A DNA stretch of 64,000 nt from Rodentibacter pneumotropicus DSM 21403 (lineage in GTDB: Bacteria > Pseudomonadota > Gammaproteobacteria > Enterobacterales > Pasteurellaceae). The stretch's first letter is position 1, and the number at the start of each line of letters is the position of its first letter. The stretch spans positions 76 through 64,075 of the forward strand of contig NZ_KB904061.1 in assembly GCF_000379905.1 (NCBI RefSeq), written 5' to 3'. The notes below the pieces were generated by a model. That model did not search any database and was not told the origin of the DNA. It was given only the letters and a program-made list of their open reading frames with translations. The position numbers and the translations under genes were made by a program. This document shows, one piece after another, positions 19,491-29,080 of this stretch.

Positions 19491-20446
19491 TAGGCTAACA
19501 CCTTACCAACAGGAAACCAGTCTGCACGTCCATTCAACAAATCTTGAACCGACATCGGCTTTTTACCTGCCGGTTGCAGTTGCAGAATATTCAGTACGCC
19601 TTCAGCCGTGGCAATTTGAATGCCCGTTTTATCCGCGCATAAAATCGTCCCCTCCGGTTTATCTTGATGGGGTAACACTTCCGCTTGATACACTTTTAAA
19701 GTTTGTGAATTTCCCTCTTTATCTTCTGTACTGAAATAAGCCATAGGCCAAGGATTAAAGGCCCGAATATTGCGTTCAAGTTGTGCGGCGGAAAGAGACC
19801 AATCCAATCTCGCCTCTTCTTTGGAAAGTTTGTCCGCATAATTACTTTGGCTATCATCTTGTTTTTCAGCGATAAACTTTCCACTTTCGAGTTGATCAAG
19901 TACCTCAATGAGTGCCGGCGGTGCCAATTCAGCCAATTTTTCATAAAGACCGGCTGAGGTTTCTGTCGGCAAAATATCACAATACACTTTGTGCAACATA
20001 TTACCGGTATCTAACCCTTCATCCATTTGCATAATAGTTACACCTGTTTGCGTATCTCCCGCCCAAATAGCCCGTTGAATCGGAGCAGCACCACGCCAAC
20101 GAGGCAAAATAGAACCATGTACGTTCAAGCAACCCAAACGTGGCACACTTAACACAACCTTTGGCAAAATCAAGCCATAAGCTACTACCACCATCACATC
20201 GGCATTCAGGGCTTGTAATTCTGCTTGCACCTCTTCCTTGCGTAAGGATTTAGGCTGATAAACAGGGATATTATGTTGTTCGGCAAGCTGTTTCACAGGG
20301 CTAGCCTGTAATTTTTTACCACGCCCCGCCGGTTTATCAGGCTGTGTATAAACAGCAATCACGTTATGTTGGGAGTGGAGTAAAGCTTGTAAATGCTGCG
20401 CCGCGAAATCAGGTGTGCCTGCGAAGATAATATTGAGTGGTTTCAT
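19490..20446 (-). CDS. fmt: Methionyl-tRNA formyltransferase
   Basis: A 318-residue enzyme that formylates initiator Met-tRNA using 10-formyl-THF. The start [19 protein letters not shown] matches the family. Catalytic residues are seen as N108 and H110 in [14 protein letters not shown], and D145 in DEGLDTG. C-terminal OB-like tRNA-binding domain ends in [10 protein letters not shown] longer frame to 20521 exists, and an ATG lies directly before at 20449; the family start is 20446 or 20449, with only a weak ribosome site. The gene is followed by rsmB with a one-base overlap and is preceded, 182 bases away, by def. Confidence 0.95.
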   Translation of the reverse strand: MKPLNIIFAGTPDFAAQHLQALLHSQHNVIAVYTQPDKPAGRGKKLQASPVKQLAEQHNIPVYQPKSLRKEEVQAELQALNADVMVVVAYGLILPKVVLSVPRLGCLNVHGSILPRWRGAAPIQRAIWAGDTQTGVTIMQMDEGLDTGNMLHKVYCDILPTETSAGLYEKLAELAPPALIEVLDQLESGKFIAEKQDDSQSNYADKLSKEEARLDWSLSAAQLERNIRAFNPWPMAYFSTEDKEGNSQTLKVYQAEVLPHQDKPEGTILCADKTGIQIATAEGVLNILQLQPAGKKPMSVQDLLNGRADWFPVGKVLA

Positions 20447-20496
20447 CATGTTCTGCGTTATGTTGATAATGTTCCCAATAGTATGGGAGAGAAAGT

Positions 20497-20525
20497 AAAA
20501 TGCGGTCAAAATTAACCGCACTTTT
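20497..20525 (-). terminator. Facing uptake sequences, possible terminator after def
   Basis: AAAATGCGGT (20497-20506) and ACCGCACTTTT (20515-20525), one mismatch, with T-run on the minus strand. It lies between def and fmt and may separate their transcripts. Confidence 0.45.
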
Positions 20526-20554
20526 CGTGATTATGTCGCGTACAAGGGGGAGAG

Positions 20555-20585
20555 ATGTAGGGACACACCGCGTGTGTCCCTACAT
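20555..20585. repeat. Perfect 13-base palindrome arm (REP-like element) between fmt and def
   Basis: ATGTAGGGACACA (20555-20567), five-base loop CCGCG, TGTGTCCCTACAT (20573-20585). The arms are perfect. It is not followed by a good T-run, so it resembles an intergenic palindromic repeat more than a terminator. I saw no second copy in this window. Confidence 0.6.
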
Positions 20586-20628
20586 TTCGTTGAAATCCCT
20601 GTTTTATACATTGACTACATAATATCGG

Positions 20629-21138
20629 TTATTGTTTTGCTATTTGTTTTTTGTATTTAACTAACTTTTCTTTAATACGTTGGCGTTTGAGCGGTGAAAG
20701 ATAATCCACAAACAAAATACCGTTAAGGTGATCAATTTCATGCTGAATACAAATGGCAAGTAAGCCGTCTGCATTTAAGGTAAATTCTTTACCATCACGA
20801 TCAAGGGCTTTCACTGTGACTTTTTCTTTCCGCGGCACAAGGGCTCGTACACCCGGAATGGATAAACAACCTTCTTCAATACCGGTTTCGCCTTCCGACG
20901 CCAAAATTTCCGGATTAATCAAAACCAGTTGATTTTGTTTATCACCCTCAATATCAATGGTGATAATGCGTTGTAAAATATCAACCTGTGGTGCAGCTAA
21001 ACCTATGCCTTCTTGTTGATACATGGTATCGAACATATCATCTATAATTTTGCGAATGTCATCATTGACTTCAGAAACGGGCTCACAAACGACTTTTAAA
21101 TGTTCGTCAGGATAAATTAATACATTAAGTGCGGTCAT
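20629..21138 (-). CDS. def: Peptide deformylase
   Basis: A 169-residue metal enzyme that removes the N-formyl group from nascent proteins, the partner reaction to Fmt. The three family motifs are present: [10 protein letters not shown] (~44-53), EEGCLSIPG with metal ligand C91, and [14 protein letters not shown] with ligands H133 and H137 and catalytic E134. The first codons overlap an uptake sequence (ATGACCGCACTT, giving Met-Thr-Ala-Leu). AAGAGA precedes the start. Conserved def-fmt-rsmB order. Confidence 0.97.
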   Translation of the reverse strand: MTALNVLIYPDEHLKVVCEPVSEVNDDIRKIIDDMFDTMYQQEGIGLAAPQVDILQRIITIDIEGDKQNQLVLINPEILASEGETGIEEGCLSIPGVRALVPRKEKVTVKALDRDGKEFTLNADGLLAICIQHEIDHLNGILFVDYLSPLKRQRIKEKLVKYKKQIAKQ

Positions 21139-21231
21139 AATTTCTCTTATTGTTTAAACTGTAATTTGTTGCACGATTGTAGCACAGGAAGGCTCTCCTG
21201 TCCTTAATTTGGGTGATTGACATAAACGCTA

Positions 21232-24200
21232 TTATCCGAACTCCAATTCAACCGCACTTTCGCCCAGCATATTGGCTAATTCCGTCAAAATTTCATCGGT
21301 AGGGGTAATCGACCACTGAACCCCAAGACGTAGAAGCGCTCTGCCTTTTGGACTTTGATAATACACATTAATCGGTAATGTTCCGCCGCTCACCGGTTCA
21401 AGCATTTGTTTTAGTTGCTTAATAAACATTGGCGTTATCTGTTCGTCCGATAAACTAATAGCAAGAGATTTTGCATAACGGGAACGGGCTTCATCTAAGG
21501 TCATCATATCCCGTACGGTCATTTTTAAACCACCGGAAAAATCATCAAAGCTCACTTGTCCCGATACCACAACGACAGTATCTTTTTGCAATTTTTCACC
21601 AAATTGCGCCAAACTTTCGCCAAACAACGTAATATCCAAACGTCCAGAGCGATCATCCAATGTTGCCACACCCAATCGATTACCTTTTTTGGTGATGGCG
21701 ATACGTGAAGCCACAATTAAGCCGGCTGCTGTACTAATCTGCCCACGGCGGTTTGGTGTGAGTTCTTTTAAGCGTGTTGAACTGTAATGAGACAGCTCTT
21801 TTAAATAACGACTAATCGGATGACTACTTAAATAAAGCCCTAAGGTTTCACGCTCGCCGTCTAGAATTTGTTTTTCCGTGTAAGGTGGCGTATTGGCATA
21901 AGCACTTTCCACTTCTTCGTGACTTTCCGTCAGCACACCGAACATATCCGATTGCCCCATCGCTTCATCTTTGGCGTGTTGATCGGAGGCTTTGAGGGCA
22001 TCTTCTAAATTTTTAGACAAGGCGGCACGATGTGGCCCTAATTTATCAAACGCCCCTGACATAATTAGGCTTTCAAAGGTACGTCGGTTGATTTTTTTCA
22101 AATCGACACGAGCGCATAAATCAAATAAATCTTTAAAAAATCCCCCTGCATTGCGTGCAGTAATTAATGCGTCAATAGGTCCTTCTCCCACGCCTTTAAT
22201 CGCACCGATACCATACACAATTTCACCGTTTTCATTCACACTGAAATGATGTTTGCCCACGTTGATATCCGGCGGTGTGACTTTTAATCCCATACGCAAA
22301 CATTCATCGTACAAGCCGACAATTTTATCCGTATTATCCATTTCCGATGTCATCACCGCCGCCATAAATTCCGCAGGAAAATGGGTTTTCAACCAAAGTG
22401 TTTGATAAGAAACCAAAGCATAGGCTGCCGAGTGGGATTTATTAAAACCATAGCCGGCAAATTTTTCCACCAAGTCGAAGATCTTCATGGCAAGTTCGCC
22501 GTCAACGCCATTTTTGATCGCGCCCGCTTCAAATACGGAACGTTGCTTTGCCATTTCTTCCGGTTTTTTCTTACCCATCGCACGGCGTAATAAATCCGCT
22601 CCGCCCAATGTATAACCGGCTAAAACCTGCGCAATTTGCATCACTTGCTCTTGATACAAAATAATGCCGTAAGTCGGTTCTAAAATGGGTTTCAGGCTTT
22701 CGTGTTGATAATTTGCATCAGGATAAGAAACCTCCTCGCGCCCGTGTTTACGGTCGATAAAATTATCCACCATACCCGATTGCAACGGGCCGGGGCGGAA
22801 CAGTGCCACCAACGCGATAATATCTTCAAAACAGTCCGGTTGCAGGCGTTTAATCAAATCTTTCATACCCCGTGATTCCAACTGGAACACGGCGGTGGTT
22901 TCAGAACGTTTGAGCAACTCAAAAGACTCAGGATCATCCAATGGAATGGCCGCAATATCCACCATGGGCTTGCCTTCCCGCACCATACGGGCATTCACCA
23001 TATCCAACGCCCATTTGATGATGGTGAGGGTGCGTAATCCCAAGAAGTCAAATTTTACCAAACCGGCATATTCCACATCATTTTTATCGAAATGGGTAAC
23101 GGGATGAAGCCCTTCGCTGTCACAATAAAGTGGTGAGAAATCGGTAATGAGTGTCGGTGAAATTACCACTCCACCGGCATGCTTACCGGCATTTCGGGTT
23201 ACACCTTCCAGCTTGCGCGCCATATCAATCAGGGCCTGTACTTCCTCATCGCTATCATAGGCAACCTGTAATTGCGGCTCAGCTTCAAAGGCTTTGGCAA
23301 GGGTCATACCCGGATCGGGCGGAACCAATTTAGAAATGCGATCCACAAAACCATAAGGATGACCCAATACCCGCCCTACATCACGGATTACCGCTTTCGC
23401 CGCCATCGTACCAAAGGTGATAATTTGTGATACCGCTCCACGCCCATAGGTTTCCGCCACGTGCTCAATCACCCGATCCCGTCCGTCCATACAGAAATCC
23501 ACGTCAAAATCGGGCATAGACACACGTTCAGGATTTAGGAAACGTTCAAAAAGCAAATCAAATTCCAGTGGATCGAGATCAGTAATTTTTAACGCATATG
23601 CCACCAATGAGCCCGCACCGGAACCTCGGCCCGGCCCCACGGGAATATCGTTATCTTTCGACCATTGAATAAACTCCATCACGATCAAGAAATAACCGGG
23701 GAAGCCCATTTGGTTAATCACATCGAGTTCAACCTGCAAGCGTTCATCATATTCGCCACGTCTTTCTGACCGCACTTTTTCATCGGGAAACAAAAATGCT
23801 AAGCGTTCTTCCAAGCCCTCTTTCGATTTCATCACCAAATAATCTTCCGTGCTCAGTTCCCCCGTTGGAAATTGCGGTAAGAAATATTGCCCAAGGCGTA
23901 AGGTGACACTACAACGCTGTGCGATTAATAAGGTATTTTCAAGAGCGGAAGGAATATCGGCAAATAAGGCACACATTTCCTCTTCCGTGCGGAAATACTG
24001 TTGTGCTGTGTAAAGTTTAGGACGTTTGGGATCGTCTAAGGTATAGCCATCATGAATAGCAACTCGAATTTCATGAGCCTCTGCATCATCGGATTTTAAA
24101 AAGACCACATCATTGGTCACCACAAGAGGGAGATTTTGTGTTTCGGCTAAAGCACAGGCAGCTTTAATATAGCGTTCTTCATCGGGCTTGCCGGTTCGTG

Positions 24201-24711
24201 TTAATGCCAAATAAAAATGATCAGGAAAAAATTCTTGATAAAAATCAACCGCACTTTGTGTTTCAGTGGCATTTTCTTTCAACAATTTTTTACCCACATC
24301 ACCTTTTGTTCCACCGGATAAAATAATCACGCCCTCGCGGTGTTCGATCAACCAATCTTGATCGATATAAGGCAAATCGGCATAGCCCCGTTGATACGCC
24401 TTCGACAAGAGCAGGGTGATATTTTTATAGCCCGTATTATTTTTCGCCAACAAGGTCAGCTCAAATAATTCATCGCCGCATAGCTCACTGCGCACCCGCA
24501 CATCCGCCCCGATAATCGGTTTAATCCCGGCAGATAAAGCCTCTCCATAAAAACGCACGACACCACAAAAATTGGAAAAATCTGTCAGTGCCATCGCCAC
24601 CATATTATTCGCCGCACAGGTTTTGACCAAAGGTTTCACTTTGGCAATTCCATCAATCATCGAGAAATCACTGTGTGTACGAAGGTGAACGAAACGGGGT
24701 TGTGATGGCAT
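21232..24711 (-). CDS. dnaE: DNA polymerase III alpha subunit
   Basis: An 1159-residue replicative polymerase catalytic subunit (C-family), close to the E. coli length of 1160. N-terminal PHP domain starts with [13 protein letters not shown] (~9-21). The catalytic aspartate region is [13 protein letters not shown] (~400), with [16 protein letters not shown] just before it. The finger/thumb helix-hairpin-helix region is [21 protein letters not shown], followed by an OB-fold ([21 protein letters not shown], ~1000) and a C-terminal tau-binding domain. GAGG ribosome site nine bases upstream. Uptake sequences at 21251, 23769 and 24248 lie inside the gene. It appears to be transcribed alone, after the gpt terminator. 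Confidence 0.97.
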   Translation of the reverse strand: MPSQPRFVHLRTHSDFSMIDGIAKVKPLVKTCAANNMVAMALTDFSNFCGVVRFYGEALSAGIKPIIGADVRVRSELCGDELFELTLLAKNNTGYKNITLLLSKAYQRGYADLPYIDQDWLIEHREGVIILSGGTKGDVGKKLLKENATETQSAVDFYQEFFPDHFYLALTRTGKPDEERYIKAACALAETQNLPLVVTNDVVFLKSDDAEAHEIRVAIHDGYTLDDPKRPKLYTAQQYFRTEEEMCALFADIPSALENTLLIAQRCSVTLRLGQYFLPQFPTGELSTEDYLVMKSKEGLEERLAFLFPDEKVRSERRGEYDERLQVELDVINQMGFPGYFLIVMEFIQWSKDNDIPVGPGRGSGAGSLVAYALKITDLDPLEFDLLFERFLNPERVSMPDFDVDFCMDGRDRVIEHVAETYGRGAVSQIITFGTMAAKAVIRDVGRVLGHPYGFVDRISKLVPPDPGMTLAKAFEAEPQLQVAYDSDEEVQALIDMARKLEGVTRNAGKHAGGVVISPTLITDFSPLYCDSEGLHPVTHFDKNDVEYAGLVKFDFLGLRTLTIIKWALDMVNARMVREGKPMVDIAAIPLDDPESFELLKRSETTAVFQLESRGMKDLIKRLQPDCFEDIIALVALFRPGPLQSGMVDNFIDRKHGREEVSYPDANYQHESLKPILEPTYGIILYQEQVMQIAQVLAGYTLGGADLLRRAMGKKKPEEMAKQRSVFEAGAIKNGVDGELAMKIFDLVEKFAGYGFNKSHSAAYALVSYQTLWLKTHFPAEFMAAVMTSEMDNTDKIVGLYDECLRMGLKVTPPDINVGKHHFSVNENGEIVYGIGAIKGVGEGPIDALITARNAGGFFKDLFDLCARVDLKKINRRTFESLIMSGAFDKLGPHRAALSKNLEDALKASDQHAKDEAMGQSDMFGVLTESHEEVESAYANTPPYTEKQILDGERETLGLYLSSHPISRYLKELSHYSSTRLKELTPNRRGQISTAAGLIVASRIAITKKGNRLGVATLDDRSGRLDITLFGESLAQFGEKLQKDTVVVVSGQVSFDDFSGGLKMTVRDMMTLDEARSRYAKSLAISLSDEQITPMFIKQLKQMLEPVSGGTLPINVYYQSPKGRALLRLGVQWSITPTDEILTELANMLGESAVELEFG

Positions 24712-24775
24712 GGAAAATCCTCATAGGTTAATGTGCGGTCATTTTAACGAGATTTTTTTAACGACTCAATCAAAC

Positions 24776-24807
24776 AAAAAGTGCGGTGAATTTCACCGCA
24801 CTTTTAT
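24776..24807 (-). terminator. Uptake-sequence dyad terminator of gpt
   Basis: AAAAAGTGCGGTGAA (24776-24790) pairs with TTCACCGCACTTTT (24792-24805); A/T tracts on both sides. It lies 14 bases after the gpt stop and is made of two facing uptake sequences. Confidence 0.8.
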
Positions 24808-24820
24808 AACGTTTATTATC

Positions 24821-25288
24821 TTATTTTCTTGCGAGAGGTGGAACAAACATTAAACCTAAATCCCAAGGTTGTTCAATCCAAGTATTTTGTGGGATGTCGA
24901 TCACATAATCATCCACTAATTCTGCCCCTGCCGGTTTGGCAAAAACGGTAACAAATTTTGCATTAGGATACATTTCACGAATTGCACGAGCAGTGTTGCC
25001 TGTATCCACTAAATCATCCACCACAATAAAGCCTTCTCCGCCGTTAGGCACTTCTGCTGCGTGTAAAACTTGCAGTTCACCTTGATTTTTATGATCGTGA
25101 TAGCTAGCAATACAAACGGTTTCTACATGGCGAATATTTAATTCGCGTGATAACACGGCTGCAGGAAATAAACCGCCACGGCTCACCGCAATAATGCCTT
25201 TCCATTGGGAAGCGGGAAGTAAACGCTCTGATAATTTGCGGGCGTGCATTTGGAACATATCCCAAGTTACCACATATTTTTCGCTCAT
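24821..25288 (-). CDS. gpt: Xanthine-guanine phosphoribosyltransferase
   Basis: A 155-residue purine salvage enzyme that joins guanine, xanthine or hypoxanthine to PRPP. The PRPP-binding loop is [14 protein letters not shown] (D91, D92; residues ~87-100). [17 protein letters not shown] (~34-50) is the second phosphate-binding loop, and [15 protein letters not shown] closes the active site. Length matches the family. Divergent from pepD across a 100-base promoter region. In H. influenzae the same two genes are neighbours, to my recollection. Confidence 0.97.
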   Translation of the reverse strand: MSEKYVVTWDMFQMHARKLSERLLPASQWKGIIAVSRGGLFPAAVLSRELNIRHVETVCIASYHDHKNQGELQVLHAAEVPNGGEGFIVVDDLVDTGNTARAIREMYPNAKFVTVFAKPAGAELVDDYVIDIPQNTWIEQPWDLGLMFVPPLARK

Positions 25289-25388
25289 AATTACACCTTA
25301 ATATCAATAAATAAAAATTGCGTAAGGATAACCTGAAACAAGGTTTTATGCTATTATTTCGTGAAATTTTTCGTAAAAAGGAGCGAAT

Positions 25389-26843
25389 ATGTCTGAAATT
25401 ACCACCCTACAACCACAATTATTATGGAAATGGTTTGATCAAATTTGTGCCATCCCTCATCCGTCTCATCATGAGGATAAATTGGCAAATTTCATTGTGA
25501 ATTGGGCGAAAGAAAAACAGTTTTTTGTGGAACGTGATGAAGCGGGCAATGTACTGATTCGTAAACCGGCAACAGTGGGAATGGAAAACCGCATTCCGGT
25601 GGCATTGCAAGCCCATTTGGATATGGTACCGCAAGCCAATGAGGGCAATCCGCACGATTTCACCAAAGATCCGATTCGCCCTTATATTGACGGCGATTGG
25701 GTAAAAGCACAAGGTACAACGTTGGGGGCGGACAACGGAATTGGTTTAGCCTCCGCCCTTGCCGTGTTGGAAAGTTATGATGTGGCGCATCCCCCTCTTG
25801 AAGTATTACTCACAATGACAGAAGAAACCGGCATGGACGGTGCATTAAACCTTCGCCGTAATTGGTTGCAATCGGACATCCTCATTAATACAGATACGGA
25901 AGAAATCGGCGAAATTTATATTGGCTGTGCTGGCGGCATTAATGCCAATTTGGAACTACCGATAGAACGAGAAAACAATGCTTTCGAGCATTGCGTTCAA
26001 CTCACCTTAAAGGGCTTGCGTGGCGGACATTCCGGTTGCGATATTCACACAGGCAGAGCCAACGCCATTAAAGTGTTAGCCCGTGTATTAGCAAAACTTG
26101 CTCAAAACCAACCGCACTTTGCTTTAGCGGAAATTCGTGGCGGTTCTATTCGTAATGCGATTCCTCGCGAAGCCGCTGCGGTGATGGCATTCAATGGTGA
26201 GGTTAATGTCCTTGAAAGTGCGGTCAAAAATCTTGAAGTTTTACTCAAAGAAGAATTGGCGATTGCCGAACCGAATTTAACCCTTTTTATTGAACCGACA
26301 AATAAAGCCGAAACGGTATTCACCGCACAAAGTACAAAAACGGTGATTCACCTGCTCAATGCCTTGCCAAATGGTGTGATTCGCAACAGTGATGTGATTA
26401 AAAATGTAGTGGAAAGCTCGCTCAGTATTGGTGTGTTAAAAACCGAAGGCGACAACGTAAAAGGCACGATTTTAGTCCGTTCATTGATTGAAAGCGGTAA
26501 GGCTTATGTGACCGAATTATTAAGTTCCGTTGCTACCTTGGCTGGCGCAAAAACCGAATTTTCCGCCCCTTACCCAGGCTGGAAACCGGTGAACGACTCC
26601 GCCATTCTCAACCTAACGAAAAAACATTATGCCGACGTATTAGGCAAAGCCCCTGAAATCAAAGTGATCCACGCAGGTTTGGAATGTGGCTTACTTAAAG
26701 AGCATTATCCGCATATTGATATGGTGTCTTTAGGACCAACCATCCGCAACGCCCACTCACCGGATGAAAAAGTACAGATTTCAGCGGTGCAGACTTATTG
26801 GGAGGTGTTGGTGAGAGTTTTGGGGGATGTTTTGATTAAATAA
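25389..26843 (+). CDS. pepD: Aminoacyl-histidine dipeptidase (peptidase D)
   Basis: A 484-residue M20-family di-zinc peptidase acting on Xaa-His dipeptides in the cytoplasm. Metal and catalytic residues are visible: H76 and D78 in QAHLDMV, D115 in [12 protein letters not shown]145/E146 in [10 protein letters not shown], and late H in [16 protein letters not shown]. The central lid domain contains [17 protein letters not shown]. Start chosen at the ATG with AAGGAG eight bases upstream; it gives the family N-terminus ([18 protein letters not shown]). Two internal uptake sequences (26111, 26216). A terminator follows seven bases after the stop. Confidence 0.97.
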   Translation: MSEITTLQPQLLWKWFDQICAIPHPSHHEDKLANFIVNWAKEKQFFVERDEAGNVLIRKPATVGMENRIPVALQAHLDMVPQANEGNPHDFTKDPIRPYIDGDWVKAQGTTLGADNGIGLASALAVLESYDVAHPPLEVLLTMTEETGMDGALNLRRNWLQSDILINTDTEEIGEIYIGCAGGINANLELPIERENNAFEHCVQLTLKGLRGGHSGCDIHTGRANAIKVLARVLAKLAQNQPHFALAEIRGGSIRNAIPREAAAVMAFNGEVNVLESAVKNLEVLLKEELAIAEPNLTLFIEPTNKAETVFTAQSTKTVIHLLNALPNGVIRNSDVIKNVVESSLSIGVLKTEGDNVKGTILVRSLIESGKAYVTELLSSVATLAGAKTEFSAPYPGWKPVNDSAILNLTKKHYADVLGKAPEIKVIHAGLECGLLKEHYPHIDMVSLGPTIRNAHSPDEKVQISAVQTYWEVLVRVLGDVLIK

Positions 26844-26850
26844 AAAGACT

Positions 26851-26879
26851 AAAATGGCAGGATTACACCTGCCATTTTT
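26851..26879. terminator. Terminator between pepD and the ATPase gene
   Basis: AAAATGGCAGG (26851-26861) pairs with CCTGCCATTTT (26868-26878), with a T-run on the plus strand and an A-rich flank that can serve the minus strand. It separates two convergent genes. Confidence 0.85.
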
Positions 26880-26899
26880 ATTTATTAATAAAATGAAAA

Positions 26900-28822
26900 C
26901 TAAGTGCATATCCAGATCTTAATATCTTCAATCCATCTAGGAACAGAATACGAGTCAGATAAAAGTTCTACATATTTTTTAGCAAACTGTAACTTCATTT
27001 CTCCGTCATTACTATCAAAGAAATTCTTTAAATTACTCTGTTCACTGGGTCTTAGATCTAAACTAAAAGATGATGCTAATTCCATATAATCCTTATTTTC
27101 ATCTATAAAATCAATTATAGGAAATTCATCTTTAAAATATTTCAAAGTATCAACAAATAGTTTTCCGTTTAAACAATCTTCAATTTCTGTTTCAGGTGAA
27201 ATTGGATTTTCATGAATATTAACCATCATAGTTTCTTGGCTTCTTGGATTATTGACTATCCTTTGACATTTGAAGAATTCATCACTATCAACTTTATAAT
27301 TAACTAGAGATCTATCTGTATCTGATAACAATAAAATCTTCCCTCTTTTGATATTTTTGCCTATACTATCTTTCATTTCACTATAAGGCGTTAACATATT
27401 AGAATATATTTTCTTAATTTTTTTAGCACCTCCGACAGGAACAATCCTTAATTTATTTAAATTAATCTCATTTTCGAAATATCTTTCTAAATAAATTTTC
27501 TCTGAACTACCTTCACATATAATCCAATTATATGGAGTATCAGAAAAAATATTAATTAATATTGATTGGACAAAATCAGTGGTACTTTTAAGTTGAATAT
27601 CATATGGAAGTCGACCTTTAGATTCCTCTTTTTGTTGAGACATTTGTTCTTGGTAGTTACTAGTATTAATAAGATCAAAATGATGACTACTATCTATTTT
27701 TGAAATAATACACGTATTTCCATTATTTAAAATTGGTAGATATCCATACCAATGTGATGTAAACAAAACTTGTCTACAGTCATTCCCAATATCAAATAAT
27801 GAATTAAATTGGTCAAAGCAAGCCGATATATGCAGAGAAGCCTCTGGCTCATCAATTCCTAATATCAGATTCTTTCCATCAACCCTATGATTCTTCAACA
27901 AACTATGAGCAACATCTATAATGGCTTTTTGTTTCTCTCCAGAACTCATTTCTGACATAGGTATAGTTTGGTCATCTTTTATTTTTTTATGCAATTTTCG
28001 CACATTAAAGTATGTATCGATTATTAACTTATAGATATCTGAACGTTTAACTTTTGATTGTCTATGCTGTACTGTCTTATACACATATCCATCTAACTCA
28101 CTTTCTAAATCAGAAATAAATCTATCTAAATTTCCATTTATTTCTCTAATCGTAGACTCTGTAATTTTACTTTTCAAAATATCTTCTAGAGACTCTCCCA
28201 TTAACATCTGAACTTGTTTTGTTTCAAGTTTCATAAACTGTTCAGTATCAATATCTTTAGGAATATAAACATAATCATATAAATCTCTAATATACTTAAT
28301 TACTTTTTCCAAAGAATCATCAGTTATAATATCTGTTTTTATTGAATCAATAATAGGACAAATAGCTATATTCTCATAATTAATACCAATAGGAATAATT
28401 AATTTAGAGTCGTAGATATCTTTACTACAAATAATCTCTTTTAAAGACAAAAACGTGCTCTTAGCATTATTACCCATGCCATTGATATCTTCTTTTTTGA
28501 TAGATCTAAACAACCTATCTAATTCGGTCAAAATACTTAACAAATCAGAGGAAATTGTTTCATCTCTATCTATTATAAAAATTGGCAATATATAGGGATT
28601 CGCTGCTCCATCACGTCCAGATGTCACTCCTTTTTTCTTTGCATTAAGATGAAGATTCCATTCTTTATCACGATTAAAAAAATAATCTAGAGCTTCTAGT
28701 ATAGAACTTTTCCCTATACCATTTCTCCCCAAGATACCGCATAAATTATGTCCATCGGATAAAGGTATAAAATTCACTTTAGAATAAGTTTTAAAATAGG
28801 TAATAAATAATCCAGATATCAT
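26900..28822 (-). CDS. OLD-family-like ATPase with C-terminal TOPRIM domain
   Basis: A 640-residue protein. N-terminal SMC/ABC-type ATPase: Walker A LGRNGIGKSS (31-40), an insert of ~240 residues, signature MSSGEKQKA (~292), Walker B LILGIDEPEASLH (~316-328). The C-terminal part looks like TOPRIM: IICEGSSEK (~433, conserved Glu) and ILLLSDTDRS (~495, DxD). This order (ATPase then TOPRIM) is that of OLD-type nucleases such as phage P2 Old and GajA; many act in phage defence. The ATG at 28822 is preferred over the TTG at 28840 because AGGGG lies five bases upstream. The gene is clearly more AT-rich than its neighbours and contains no uptake sequence I could see, which suggests transfer. No helicase or other partner gene adjoins it. 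The exact class (Old, GajA-like, PARIS-like fusion) cannot be told by eye. Confidence 0.75.
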   Translation of the reverse strand: MISGLFITYFKTYSKVNFIPLSDGHNLCGILGRNGIGKSSILEALDYFFNRDKEWNLHLNAKKKGVTSGRDGAANPYILPIFIIDRDETISSDLLSILTELDRLFRSIKKEDINGMGNNAKSTFLSLKEIICSKDIYDSKLIIPIGINYENIAICPIIDSIKTDIITDDSLEKVIKYIRDLYDYVYIPKDIDTEQFMKLETKQVQMLMGESLEDILKSKITESTIREINGNLDRFISDLESELDGYVYKTVQHRQSKVKRSDIYKLIIDTYFNVRKLHKKIKDDQTIPMSEMSSGEKQKAIIDVAHSLLKNHRVDGKNLILGIDEPEASLHISACFDQFNSLFDIGNDCRQVLFTSHWYGYLPILNNGNTCIISKIDSSHHFDLINTSNYQEQMSQQKEESKGRLPYDIQLKSTTDFVQSILINIFSDTPYNWIICEGSSEKIYLERYFENEINLNKLRIVPVGGAKKIKKIYSNMLTPYSEMKDSIGKNIKRGKILLLSDTDRSLVNYKVDSDEFFKCQRIVNNPRSQETMMVNIHENPISPETEIEDCLNGKLFVDTLKYFKDEFPIIDFIDENKDYMELASSFSLDLRPSEQSNLKNFFDSNDGEMKLQFAKKYVELLSDSYSVPRWIEDIKIWICT

Positions 28823-28930
28823 AACATCCCCTTTTAACAATAAATTAAAGCCAATAATAAACGCATAGTATACACTTTCATTATAAATAGCTATAAATTA
28901 GTAATCGTAAGTTTAATATTTTTATATATC
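28823..28930 (-). promoter_or_regulatory. AT-rich upstream region of the ATPase gene
   Basis: Two possible -10 boxes are seen on the minus strand: TATACT (28872-28867) and TATAAT slightly further upstream. Neither has a good -35 at standard spacing, so the promoter position is only suggested. Confidence 0.3.
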
Positions 28931-28960
28931 CAACAAAAAAAGCCCATTTCGGAGCTTTTC
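28931..28960 (-). terminator. Decayed copy of the rpoC terminator
   Basis: AACAAAAAAAGCCCATTTCGGAGCTTTTCC-like segment (28932-28961) aligns with the intact rpoC terminator at 30140-30168, but the stem has mismatches, so function is doubtful. It is continuous with the rpoC 3' remnant that follows. Confidence 0.6.
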
Positions 28961-28978
28961 CTTATCTATCTTATAAAA

Positions 28979-29080
28979 TTAATCTTCCATTTTGGCATCT
29001 AATAATGCTGTTAAACTCTGCGCTAGTATCATTAGCAACAAGTTCAAATCCCGATTCTATTTCACATCGCTTATAAAAGT
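28979..29080 (-). pseudogene. Remnant of an rpoC 3' end (duplicated, frameshifted)
   Basis: About 100 bases align without large gaps to the true rpoC 3' end (30184-30285), roughly 70% identical by eye. Read on the minus strand, one frame gives EIESGFELVAND (compare [12 protein letters not shown] in RpoC), and after a one-base insertion another frame gives QSLTALLDAKMED-stop (compare [13 protein letters not shown]-stop). The similarity ends exactly at the tehA stop codon (29081). It lies in the same orientation as rpoC and is followed by a copy of the rpoC terminator. It is best read as a scar of recombination or insertion behind rpoC. Confidence 0.8.

Noticed and set aside
19210-19734. 174-codon plus-strand frame across the rsmB-fmt junction
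   Set aside because: It crosses two certain genes on the other strand and has no protein-like motif or ribosome site.
26900-28822. Possible RecF or SMC housekeeping protein
   Set aside because: Size, the C-terminal TOPRIM-like motifs, AT-rich composition and location in a recombined island fit an OLD-type accessory gene better.
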